NCBI GenBank assembly: GCA_009746045.1
Contig: RPFO01000059.1
Location: 1,170,928 to 1,234,927 of the forward strand
Direction: 5' to 3'
Source of the DNA: Mesostigma viride
Lineage: Eukaryota > Streptophyta > Mesostigmatophyceae > Mesostigmatales > Mesostigmataceae
DNA length: 64,000 nucleotides
In this document: positions 36,240 to 50,452 of the stretch, piece after piece
Layout: each line of letters starts with the position of its first letter
Numbering within the stretch: position 1 is the stretch's first letter
Position numbers and translations under genes: made by a program
Notes under the pieces: model-generated
Seen by the model: the letters and a program-made list of their open reading frames with translations, nothing else
The model's database searches: none
Told to the model about the DNA's origin: nothing

Positions 36240-37956
36240 GCCGCGCCTGCTGCGTGCCATGCAGCAGGCCCTCACCTCTGTGCAAGGTGAGCTCAAGTCC
36301 ATGGCTGCCGCCTTTGCTGTGCACAACCCAAGCCACCTTGCTGGCGGCCAGGGCCACAACCCCCCCCCCAAGCGGGTCACGTTCGCGGACGTGGCGGGTA
36401 AGAATTTGGATGCCATAGTAGCCAAGGCGGCTAAGACAGCTGCCACTGCAGTTGTGTCACAAAATGTGGCTCAGCTCAGACAACGCAATATCATCCTCAA
36501 GGTATATATACTTTGAGGTGGGCAAGCATGACACCGCACAAGCGCTTACCGAGGCCTTGCGGGGTCCCTTGTTCCTGGGGGTGCTGCAGCTGCGCCACCA
36601 CGTGACCATTGACAGCTAGGGCCAATGATTCGCCTGCCAGGCCCAGCTGGCCTGGTTCTGGTCACCATGGTGCCACCGTGAACGACCAGAAACGGGTCAT
36701 TGGAGCCCGTCGCCTGCTCAAGGACACCCCCATCAGCATGGATGGACAACGACTACGTGTACCCCGGCGCAGCTGGCGGCGAGGAGCAAGTGCTTGAATC
36801 ACGAGCAGGTGGTGCAGTGGCACGTGCCGGGTACGTAAAGGGAGGAAAGCGTGTGCAGCTGCGTCTGTTGCCGGATGGCCATTTTGGTGCTTACCTGAAT
36901 GGTGTCCGTGTAGACACCGACGAAGGTAGAGTCTCGTGTAGAGTCTCGTAACAAGCGTGCTGCCCCTGCATGGTGGTTTCCAGTAGGTCAGTAGACAACC
37001 CTACTCATCGGCTCGCGGCTAACAGGCTTCGGGGACAGCCTCTAAACAGACGCCCGTTCCACCCTCATGCCTCGACCTAGTCGAGTGATAGACATGGTCA
37101 CTGGTGCCGGAATTTCGGGTTAGAACGACCGCTCGCGATCAGCAGTCAGATTCGTAGTACACAACGTGTGCTAGATTTAAATACCTACGCCTCGGCGTTG
37201 CGCAATCACCCCCGAATACCCAGAGCAGGCGGCAGGCTCGCATCCTACGCCTGCAGGACAAGCAAGCTCCATGCGATGAAAAGCACTATTCCATCCCCCT
37301 CCCTCCCCTCCGTTCCATCCCGGCCCACCCCCATCTTCCGCTGCATCCATCCCCATGATTCCCCCATCGTCGTTCTCCCCTGTTGGGCCAGCAGGCATCT
37401 CCGGGCCCTCGCGACTTTCAACATACGTACATTGCTAGCAGATGGCGACCATACTGATAGCTACCGGGTGGAGGAGCTCGTTGCCAGTTTTGCATTTCAC
37501 ATCGTGTGTCTATTCTAGGCACGTGCATGAGCATCGTCGCAGGGTGCCATCTGGCACGGTGCGCACTGATCGCCTGGCAGGCGGTTGGCGTTTTTACTTC
37601 GCTGGCAGTCACTGGGACGCCAGGCCAAGGTGGCGTTGGCCTTTTGTGTTCGCCGCTGGCAGCTGCCAGCCTCAGCACGCTGGAGTTTCTAACCCCACGC
37701 CTTATGGTGCATGGCACATTTCACGTCATGCAGTTGAGGGGCGGTCTAAGCACCACCTCACGGTTGGGGTGGGCCACGCACCCCATAGTGGTCTAACCCA
37801 GTTGGAACGCCAGAAGTTCTTCGAGGACTTGCATAACCTTGAGGGCCGGGGGCCACCCTGGCCCGCCACTTCTTGGTTATGCTGCTCGACGCCAATGCCA
37901 CGCTCCCTGTGGGCACTGCTGTCAGTTGCTTTGCGCCTGCCGGCACGGCTGCTAGG
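36240..37956 (+). mobile_element. LINE 5' part: ORF1-like piece and endonuclease start, plus strand
   Basis: 36259-36516 encodes ORF1-like PPKRVTFADVAGKNLD and VAQLRQRNIILKVYIL, comparable to LNVIVKNF in the minus-strand ORF1 at 12.2-13.6 kb. From about 37390 the endonuclease begins (FNIRTLLADGDHTDSYRVEE; later VMLLDANATLPVGTAV, the GDFNA-like site). It runs into the DNA transposon at 37957 and resumes at 49192. It contains several frame changes. Confidence 0.6.
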
Positions 37957-37983
37957 GTGGTTTTACCGGATTAGGATACATTT
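37957..37983 (+). repeat. Left terminal inverted repeat
   Basis: 27 bp, perfect inverse of 49165-49191. It is followed by a 10-nt loop and the inverse of its inner 13 bp, so a hairpin can form at this end. Confidence 0.8.
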
Positions 37984-37999
37984 GCACGGCTTCAAATGT

Positions 38000-39151
38000 A
38001 TCCTAAATGCACCATTGGCAAACATGGTTTCTGGACATGGTCGATATCATTCATATGTTTGGCAAGCATGATATGATCATGCTTGCCAAAGATGTTGTCT
38101 CTTTTCATATTTCACACATATATTATCGGCCTCGGCGTGCCATGCTTCCACGTTTGTTGTCTCTTTTCATATATTGTAAATATGATCAATAAAATTCCAA
38201 ACATGACCATGTTGGAGACTTCAAGTGGAGCATCATGATTACTGTTTTCACTATTACGTAACCCATGGTTCATGTTAACATGGCATAATGAGCAATCCTA
38301 TTGACCCCATGACTAATGGTGAAGTTAATAAAGTTACATCGTGGCACGTCACTATAGCATCAAGTTGCATCATTGTGCATAAAGTAGTTTAGCACTGAGT
38401 TGGCATGCCAACACCAGGTACACTAAATAAATTAAAACCAGAATTGATAAACAACCCAGTATCCAAATACAGTATCCATATATATGCAGGTCGTACTACA
38501 GGTACAGCCACGGCTGCCACGCGGCTTCTGCAGCGATCACGCTCTTTCTCCTAGACAATTGCTCTACTGGTCCCTACAGGTCGGTCGACTTGGACCATGA
38601 TGCGTCAAGAACCGTCAATTGACCGACTTAAACAAGATGTTTGTCTACATGCAGCTGTCTGCACCTAACTAACGTGAAACCGCGTGCTACCAAATATAGC
38701 GGGAAATGCATGAGTAACACATGTCAACGCACAACCGGTGGAAATCACGCGATACCAACCGCGGCAACAGTGGTGTGAACATAGCGGGCACTGCCATGCA
38801 AAAAAGCACCAGCAGCGGCATCAGTAGCAAATTGTAGTAGCGGAACAATAGCCACTACATCAATGCAACAACACATCAGCCCAGCAACACAGCAGCAGCA
38901 TGACCGTAGCACAGCAGCAGCACAACTGTAGCTCAGCAGCACGGCCGCAATGCAGCAGTGCATCAACACAGCAGCACGGCAGCAGCACGACAGCAATACA
39001 TCAGCGGCACGGCAGCAATGCAGCAACACATCAGCACAACAGCACAACAGCAGCACGGCAGCAATGCAGCAACAGTAGCATGGCAGCACAGCAGCAGCAG
39101 CAGCAGCAGCAGCACATGAGCAGCTCAATGACAACAACCGCTGCTCGCGCT
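38000..39151. other. Subterminal region of the transposon
   Basis: AT-rich up to about 38500, then CAG/CAGCA-type repeats (about 38805-39115) lying just beyond the 3' end of the minus-strand gene. No gene seen; open stretches over the repeats are simple-sequence artefacts. Confidence 0.5.
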
Positions 39152-42100
39152 TCAGCAGTCGTCGTCGTCGTCGTCATCGTCATCGGCAAGGATGAGCGCT
39201 CGCTTCCGACGCCGGGAGGCGCCTGCGTTGTTGTTCTCCGCCACATCGTCGCTGGGTGGAACCATCTCGCGCAATCGAGCCTCGGCCAGGGTGATATCCG
39301 GCGCTTGCAACGCAGGGACGACCACACCGGGGCACCCGCAGATCTGTGCCTCCAGCTCGTGGAGAGGCACGCAAGAAACCGCGTCCTCCTCCCAACGGGC
39401 ACCCCAGTACATGGCTACCATGTCGTTTTGCGTGTCGACAACAGCGACACGACCATGGTACCTGCCGTCCCGGCTTTCGGTGCGACCGTCCGCGGATGTC
39501 ACACGCTCCGACGCCCAATGACACACGACTTGCCCTACGAGGTTGCGGCTGCCACTCTTGACCTGCAGCGTTATGCCTTCCCAGCATGCCTTCGCCATGC
39601 CGACGATGCCCTTCGAGCATTCAGCATCTTGCCACTTCACGACCGGGTGTTCCGCGTCACAGGGCACCTCCTTCAGCGCCTTTAGGCACTCCTTGGTGAG
39701 CTTTTTGTTCGCACCCAAGGAGACTGCATGGGGCGGCTGACCTCGCTTGCCCACCACTTGTGTCAAGACGAGGTCTGACGCGGTGATGATCACCGTGTGC
39801 GCCGCAGTGGTTGGCGGATGGGGCCATTGCGCAATGTCTGGGTTCCACGGGTGCCACGTGTCACGCAAATGCTTAGCGCGGTATACAAAGAGCTCAATAG
39901 AAGGTTGGCCGCCATCCTCCTTCGCAACCACCTCCTTGATGATGCCAAAGAGGACTGGAGTCCACGTGAGCTTCGAGTTGCAGAGAATACCAGCTGAAGG
40001 GTGCCAGTATAGAACAGCGGAGCCTTTCTCAACGCCTTGCATGCGCTTCAAGTAAGCGACCTTGGCTGTCATGGCCCTGTCTTCTGCCGCCCATTCCTGC
40101 TGTGTGTGGCCATCATGAAGAACTCGGTCTACCAGCGGGGTGACGCGCACCGCCTCTGCGTCGACCAACGCCATGAAGTGCTCTTCTTGCGTCGGTGGTG
40201 GTTCAGGCGCTGCATCGTGCTCACGCAGGGCGGAGATGTCCGCGCGAGATGGCCACGGCAAAGGGCGCCACTCCTCAGGCACCTCCTCAGGGGCATGTGG
40301 GACTTTTGCGAAAAAGGCCTCGTTTGGCTTGATGGTGTCGGGCGGAAAGTACCACTGCCAGATGCCATGGGGCAACTTCTGGACCCTTGTTTTGATCGAC
40401 TCCAGCTCCTTCCCCAGAAACTCCATGTTCAATGGTGCGAAGGCTGGGGTGTCCTGCAACATCGGAATGCGGTCTGGATCCACAAGTCGGACGCCAAACA
40501 GCGGCCGCCCCTCCGCATCAAACTTGTAAGGCTGTGTCATCGCCTTCCCGCACCGTGGCGCGCCTTCCTGTCGAGTCCCCGCGGGCTGCCACGGCGTCTT
40601 TTGGGACTCCGTGGTCCGGTAGGACAACCAGGTCTCTGCGTTGCCCTGTACCTGGAAGAAGACCGCGTGGTGCACCTTCATTGAGCGACCGCGTTTTTCA
40701 GGCACCGGCTGTGCCGCTCCGCCGCCCGCCGGCTGCGCCGCCGGCCCGCCGCGCGCCGGCTGCCCCGCCCCGCCGCCCGTCGACAGCCCCGCCCGCCGCC
40801 CACGCGCGCCGGCAGCGCCGCTGGCCCCCGCACGCCGACGGCCCTGCCCCGCCGCCCGTCGACTGCCCCGCCCCGCCGCCCGTCGACAGCCCCGCCCCGC
40901 CGCCCGTCGACTGCCCCGCCCCGCCGCCCACGCGCGCCGGCAGCGCCGCTGGCCCCCCGCGCGCCGACTGCCCCGCCCCGCCGCCCGTCGACAGCCCCGC
41001 CCGCCGCCCACGCGCGCCGGCAGCGCCGCTGGCCCCCCGCACGCCGACCGCCCTGCCCCGCCGCCCGTCGACTGCCCCGCCCCGCCGCCCGTCGACAGCC
41101 CCGCCCCGCCGCATGCCAGCTGCGCCGCCCGCCGCCCACGCGCGCCGGCAGCGCCGCTGGCCCCCGCACGCCGACCGCCCTGCCCCGCCGCCCGTCGACT
41201 GCCCCGCCCCGCCGCCCGTCGACAGCCCCGCCCCGCCGCCCACGCGCGCCGGCAGCGCCGCTGGCCCCCGCGCGCCGACTGCCCCGCCCCGCCGCCCGTC
41301 GACAGCCCCGCCCGCCGCCCACGCGCGCCGGCAGCGCCGCTGGCCCCCGCACGCCGACCGCCCTGCCCCGCCGCCCGTCGACTGCCCCGCCCCGCCGCCC
41401 GTCGACAGCCCCGCCACGCCGCCCACGCGCGCCGGCAGCGCCGCTGGCCCCCCGCACGCCGACCGCCCTGCCCCGCCGCCCGTCGACTGCCCCGCCCCGC
41501 CGCCCGTCGACAGCCCCGCCCCGCCGCATGCCAGCTGCGCCGGCCCGCCGCCCACGCGCGCCGGCAGCGCCGCTGGCCCCCCGCACGCCGACCGCCCTGC
41601 CCCGCCGCCCGTCGACTGCCCCGCCCCGCCGCCCGTCGACAGCCCCGCCCCGCCGCCCACGCGCGCCGGCAGCGCCGCTGGCCCCCCGCACGCCGACCGC
41701 CCTGCCCCGCCGCCCGTCGACTGCCCCGCCCCGCCGCCCGTCGACAGCCCCGCCCCGCCGCCCACGCGCGCCGGCAGCGCCGCTGGCCCCCGCGCGCCGA
41801 CTGCCCCGCCCCGCCGCCCGTCGACAGCCCCGCCCGCCGCCCACGCGCGCCGGCAGCGCCGCTGGCCCCCCGCACGCCGACCGCCCTGCCCCGCCGCCCG
41901 TCGACTGCCCCGCCCCGCCGCCCGTCGACAGCCCCGCCCCGCCGCATGCCAGCTGCGCCGGCCCGCCGCCCACGCGCGCCGGCAGCGCCGCTGGCCCCCC
42001 GCACGCCGACGGCCCTGCCCCGCCGCCCGTCGACTGCCCCGCCCCGCCGCCCGTCGACTGCCCCGCCCCGCCGCCCACGCGCGCCGGCAGCACCGCTGGC

Positions 42101-44528
42101 CCCCGCGCGCCGACTGCCCCGCCCCGCCGCCCGTCGACTGCCCCGCCCCGCCGCCCACGCGCGCCGGCAGCACCGCTGGCCCCCGCACGCCGACCGCCCT
42201 GCCCCGCCGCCCGTCGACTGCCCCGCCCCGCCGCCCGTCGACAGCCCCGCCCCGCCGCCCGCGCGCGCCGGCAGCGCCGCTGGCCCCCGCGCGCCGACTG
42301 CCCCGCCCCGCCGCCCGTCGACTGCCCCGCCCCGCGCCCACGCGCGCCGGCAGCACCGCTGGCCCCCCGCACGCCGACGGCCCTGCCCCGCCGCCCGTCG
42401 ACTGCCCCGCCCCGCCGCCCGTCGACAGCCCCGCCCCGCCGCCCGCGCGCGCCGGCAGCACCGCTGGCCCGCCGCCCGTCGACGGCCCTGCCCCGCCGCC
42501 CGTCGACTGCCCCGCCCCGCCGCGCACCGGCAGCGCTGCCCCGCTGCCCGCTGACTGCCCCGCCCCGCCGCGTGCCGGCTGCGCCGCCGCTGCCGCCCCG
42601 CCGCGCACCGATGGCGCCGCCCCTCCGTGCGCCGGCTGCGCCTCGCTGCACGCAGGCTGCACGACATCACCACGCACCCTGGTGACCTTGATAACCTGAT
42701 CCTCCCTACCGGTCATCCAATCTACCGTGCTGCACCAACCGGCAAACGACTCGCGCTGCAACGGAGTGAGAAAGTTCCTGACATCGTAAGCGCACCCCAA
42801 TACCTTGACCTCCGTGCCAGCGGGGACGGTCGAGTTGCAGTTCGCAGCTGCACCACTAGGCTGACGGAATGCCTCTTCTATGGCCGCCACCCAGCTCTCC
42901 AAAGTTGGGTACTTGTGCACGAAGCTAGGCCCCCCCGCCACAGCGTGTCTCATGTAGGCCACAAGCACGCCGAATTTCTGATCTGGGTCGGCGTGCGTGT
43001 GGCCCACGAGCATGCGGTGCATTTCGACGACGTCGAAGAAGCCAACGTGTACGAGCCACCATGCAAACAGTAAGACGGTGTGATTCCGGTTTTCACTCCC
43101 ACCGTCCAGTTGCAGGCACAAACACCTGGGCATGTGCGGCAGCCCCGCCCTCCTCCATGGCTGGTCCCTCATCAACTGCGCCAGGATGTGCATCAGCATC
43201 GTGACGGTGACACTGCCGGAGAGGTTGTCGGTCATGAGGACCCATGCGAGAACGATGAACCACATCGCCTTGTACCCATGGACGGCCGCACAGAAGAGCG
43301 AGAACGGCATCATGCCACCTGCATAGCTGCCCCATGAGTCGGGCCCCCCCACCAGCTTCGGCCAGTATGTCTTGGCGTGATCCAGCTTGTCGAGGTTGAT
43401 CGACAAAATGGCCGTCAACATAGCGGCCACCATCGCGCAGGCAAGCTCGCGCCTCAACCAATAGTTCTGGCGGGTAAACCAGGCCAGAGCGACATGCTGC
43501 TTGATTTGGTTGTCGACGTACTGCCGTTGTGCCTCAGTTGAAGCACCGCGGCGCCGCATGCGCAGTTCCACGCAGTCCGCGCAGTGACCGGTGCTCTTGT
43601 TGTGCGGGCATACCACCACCTTCGGGCTCCTCTGCCCTGGGAAGTAGTCGCCTTTGCAGTAGGTGCGCCAGATGCGGTAGAATGCGTTGTAGCCTAGCAC
43701 CTTGGCCCCTTCCCCCGCTTCTGCCACCACGTCTTCAACGTACATGGCGTGCATCTCCTTGATGGACATGACGTCCATGAAGACAACGCCAGCATGAGTC
43801 GGGTCATGGTCTGCGATCTGCTGCACCAACTCGTGCATCCACATTGCTGCGTGTTCGCCAACCTCCGAACGCCCCCGAGCATCACGCTCAGGTGGTGCGT
43901 GCTCCAGACCAACACCGAAAGTCGCTAGGTCGTTGGGATGCACAGTCAGGAAATACTCTTTCGCCGACACGACCGACGCCACCAGATTGTTCCAAGTCGC
44001 CCGGGTAACGCCGGCCATCTTCCGGATGGCAGATGCACAACCGGTGACGGTGTACATGCACCCCGCAATCACCACGTCCACGTGTAAAGGGCCGGTAATG
44101 ATGTACTTCTTGTAACGGCCACCGTCGGCAGGGGATTCTACCTCGATGTTGCCCACGCCGGCCGACCGGATCACGTCGCAAAGGGAGGCCATGCGCTGCT
44201 GGTCCGTTTGGTTGTACAGGTACTCTCGAAAGGCAGTCCACGACCTGGTATCGGTAAGTAAGGTGCCCACCTTCTCGAGGCAATGCTCCCCACAAGTCGG
44301 ACCGCACTTCCTGGCCTTGGCGATGTCCTTGTCAACGGACTTCAATTTGGAGGCGAGAAGCCGGGCGCCATCTTTCTTCCCACTGCGCTTCGCTCGAGAG
44401 GAAGACGTGCCGGGCCCCATTTCCGTGTGAAGCAGGTCGTCGTCAGAGCCGTCAGAATCCCCGCCCCAACTAGCTTCAGAACTCGCATCCGAATCCACCA
44501 GGTCTGGCACATCCCATTCTTCATCCAT
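39152..44528 (-). CDS. DUF7869-like RNase-H-fold transposase candidate with internal minisatellite
   Basis: Large protein starting at ATG 44528 and ending at TGA 39152. Residues about 1-60 are acidic (DSDASSEASWGGDSDGSDDD). A Cys/His cluster follows at about 74-83, then a CxH-x6-CxxC finger (C307, H309, C316, C319). The core has INLDKLDHAKTYWPK (D380), LQLDGGSENRN (D474) and VGHTHADPDQKF (510-518). These resemble the three acidic/His sites of the uncharacterised eukaryotic RNase-H-like family I know as DUF7869. A Pro/Ala/Gly/Arg-rich minisatellite (40790-42560) follows, then a conserved C-terminal part from about 40681 ending in a run of Asp. The N- and C-terminal parts are in different frames across the minisatellite, which is open in several frames, so an intron or a repeat-length change must reconcile them. 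Transposase role is inferred from the fold and from lying inside the TIRs. Confidence 0.6.
40790..42560 (-). repeat. GC-rich coding minisatellite, about 105-bp unit
   Basis: About 17 units built from GCCCGTCGACTGCCCCGCC, GCCCGTCGACAGCCCCGCC and CACGCGCGCCGGCAGCGCC blocks, with variable block loss. No stop occurs in several frames on either strand, so long open stretches there are not evidence for extra genes. It lies inside the transposase candidate. Confidence 0.9.
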
Positions 44529-44529
44529 G

Positions 44530-45030
44530 TTAATAGGAAATCTACTGTATTACACCCGGTGGTGCTTGGACAGAAGCAAGAAACCCCGCCCACCGCTCAA
44601 ATGTGGCGCCCAACAAAACCCTAAACTGATTTCTTCAATAAGTCTACTGTTCTACATCCGGTGGTGGATGGACACAAGCAATAAAGGCCCTGCCCACACC
44701 TCAGATTTCTTTAGAAAATCTACTGATCTACATTCGATGGCGCCTTCACAGAAGCAGGAAACTCCGCCCACCGGTCAAATGTGACGCCCAACAAAGCCCC
44801 AACTGATTTCTTCAAGAAGTATACTGTTTTACAGCCGGTAGTGCTTGGGCAGAAGCACTATCAAAGAGACAACCAGCGCAGGCCAGAAATCGCAGGCCAG
44901 AAATCGCAACTATGTAAAGCCCGCCCACACATCGGATTTCTTTACGAAAAACCTGTTTTACATTCGATAGGAATTATAAGATTCAAGCAGCAATACTCGT
45001 TTCTACCTGCGTGCGACTGCTGCGGCTGAG
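44530..45030. repeat. Degenerate ~230-bp repeats and a dispersed motif
   Basis: Repeated blocks around CTACTGTTYTACA, CCGGTGGTG, AGAAGCARGAAAC and ACTGATTTCTTCAA occur three to four times. At 44862-44893 the dispersed motif ATCAAAGAGACAACCAG plus CGCAGGCCAGAAAT is present, with its last 14 bp duplicated once. Confidence 0.6.
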
Positions 45031-45900
45031 TGCTGCATTGAACTTGTCTTCACGTCTTCACGTCTTCCCGTCTTCACGTCTTCACCGCGTCTTCACCTGT
45101 CTTCACCACGTCTTCACGTCTTCACGACTTCACCTGAACACCTGAACTTCACCTGAACTTGCCGTATCGTGTCTGAACGTCTTCACGTCTTCACGTCTTC
45201 ACGTCTTCACGTCTTCACCGCGTCTTCACCTGTCTTCACCACGTCTTCACGGCTTCACGGCTTCACGTCTTCACGGCTTCACCTGAACACCTGAACTTCA
45301 CCTGAACTTGCCGTATCGTGTCTGAACGTCTTCACGTCTTCACGTCTTCACGTCTTCACCGCGTCTTCACCTGTCTTCACCACGTCTTCACGGCTTCACG
45401 GCTTCACGTCTTCACGGCTTCACCTGAACACCTGAACTTCACCTGAACTTGCCGTATCGTGTCTTCACGTCTTCACGTCTTCACGTCTTCACGTCTTCAC
45501 GTCTTCACCGCGTCTTCACCTGTCTTCACCACGTCTTCACGGCTTCACGGCTTCACGTCTTCACGGCTTCACCTGAACACCTGAACTTCACCTGAACTTG
45601 CCGTATCGTGTCTTCACGTCTTCACGTCTTCACGTCTTCACGTCTTCACGTCTTCACCGCGTCTTCACCTGTCTTCACCACGTCTTCACGGCTTCACGGC
45701 TTCACGTCTTCACGGCTTCACCTGAACACCTGAACTTCACCTGAACTTGCCGTATCGTGTCTTCACGTCTTCACGTCTTCACGTCTTCACGTCTTCACGT
45801 CTTCACCGCGTCTTCACCTGTCTTCACCACGTCTTCACGGCTTCACGGCTTCACGTCTTCACGGCTTCACCTGAACACCTGAACTTTGCGTATCGTATCT
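45030..45900 (+). repeat. 141-149-bp minisatellite between the divergent transposon genes
   Basis: About six units, counted by GCCGTATCGTGT at 45161, 45310, 45451, 45600 and 45749 plus a degenerate end. Each unit is itself made of an 8-bp CGTCTTCA or CGGCTTCA motif. It occupies the likely bidirectional promoter of the element. Confidence 0.88.
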
Positions 45901-46049
45901 TTGATACATTGCATCATTTGCATGCCTTGGAGCTGCACGTCTTCAAGCAGTGTCACCCAGTTCCCGCTGGATTCAAATGCACTTCGCGCTTGAATTCGTG
46001 ACTTCGCCCCGCTCAAGGTGGAAGGTGATGGGCACTAGCCACGGGAACT

Positions 46050-48803
<2,754 letters not shown>

Positions 48804-49164
48804 ATCAGTTCTTTGACACTGAGTTGGCACTAGACGCAACACCTTTGATGCACATGAGTGCAGGGCGCATGTGTTGAAACCATGCAACCATGGCGATCCC
48901 TCAAAAAGTTTGGTTATGTAATAAGTGAGACAATTATTCCGGACGTATGATGGCCCAACGTCCTGTAAGGTTGAGTTGTCTTATTCAATTGGCATAAGTT
49001 GTCTTATTGATGTTGTCTCATTGCCTTAATGGGTCAATTGTCTTAGTTTATATCATGTATATCTTGGGAAACTCATTGCTTCAATAAAATGCATGTTAGG
49101 CGCAATCAACCCCCTCAAACACATCTGAAAACTGCACAGTGCATCAAATGTATCCTAAACAAAA

Positions 49165-49191
49165 AAATGTATCCTAATCCGGTAAAACCAC
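49165..49191 (-). repeat. Right terminal inverted repeat
   Basis: 27 bp, perfect inverse of the left end. A second copy of AAATGTATCCTAA lies directly inside it. Confidence 0.8.
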
Positions 49192-50452
49192 TCCTAACGA
49201 CAACACCTCCTTGTTTTCTGCCTTTTTGCGGGATAGCGGGATGGTTGTTGTCAATTACTGCCACTTCCAACGCCCCTCACAGGACTTGGTCACTTTTCGG
49301 GGCCCTAACGACCGTCAGGCCTGTCTGGACAACGTTGTGGTACGGCAGCCCATGCAGGTGCACTTCGGTTCTGGATACTCGAGTGTTCGACCCACCCAGT
49401 CGGTGTGCTCTGACCACCGGTTGGTGCGTGCGACCGTTCGGCTCCGGTTCCACGCCCCCAAGCGCCGCGCCCCAGCTAGTGGCACGTCCTGACTGGTCTG
49501 CGCTAGTACGCCCGACCGGTCCGGGGGGATCCTGAGGACCATGGAGGGACGCCGAGCAGGAGCGGAACAGGTGCCGACGGGCGTACCTGGAGGCCTTGGA
49601 CGCCCAGGCGGACGTCGACGCGCTGGCCCAGGGTGCTCCCAACTGCTGCCATTTTTGCAATGATGCGGGCTTTGCTGCGGCCCGCGCCCCGTTGCTGGCG
49701 GCCCGGCACCTGCCGGTCATGCCCTGCCGCCGCCCGGGCCCGCTCTACCGCCAGTACCCCAAGGTCTTGGCCGCCCGGCACCGCCTCAAGCGTATAACCG
49801 GGACCCGTTGCTGAAACCGGTGCTCAAGGCCGCCCTTGTGGAGGCCTACGCACATGCTCAGGACGTAGAGGCGGCCCAGTGCATCGCAGATGCCAAGCTG
49901 GCCTGCCAAGCTCGCAATTCCAGGGCAAGGACATGTGGTACCACCTCGACCGGCTCGGCGGCCGGCGGCCGGCAGCGCACCCCGGTGGAGCGCACGGCGC
50001 CGGTCAGCCTTGACCGTTGGTTGGCCCACAATGTTTCCTTGAGAGGTGGGGCTCGCGCCCCCCCCCGCCGCTTCACCCCGATCGAGACGGCCGCCCGTCT
50101 CGGTGTTGCCGGACCCCCTCCGCCGCCTGCGCCCCCCTCCTCAATCGGCCGCGGAGTACCAAGTCCCCGCCTTGCAGGAGGGCTGCCTCAAGTGCATGCC
50201 ACCAACGGCGTCGTCCACCCCTTCACTTTGAAGGAATTGGACGGCGCCCTTGCTCAAGCCTGCGGTACGACGCGGCGGTCGGTGCTGACGTACCTTTCGG
50301 CTGAGCTGCTGAAGACCCCTGACCTGGCGGTGAGGGAGCTTCTGCTAGCGTTCTGCAACTGTGTCCTGCTCTCTAATGAGCCTTCGCCTGCTGAGTGGCA
50401 GACGGCCATCCGAGTCATGCTGTACAAGAAGGGCTCTGCTGCAGTGACCCCG
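49192..50452 (+). mobile_element. LINE continuation: endonuclease end and RT start, plus strand
   Basis: Continues the LINE interrupted at 37956. It encodes DSGMVVVNYCHFQRPSQDLV, SVCSDHRLVRATVRL (the endonuclease SDH site) and then, after a frame change, LKELDGALAQACGTTRR and PSPAEWQTAIRVMLYKKGS, which match the start of a non-LTR reverse transcriptase. It stops where the palindrome begins. Confidence 0.65.

Noticed and set aside
40698-42699. Several very long open stretches on both strands over the GC-rich array
   Set aside because: The repeat has no stops in most frames; only the minus-strand frames joined to conserved sequence on either side are credible.
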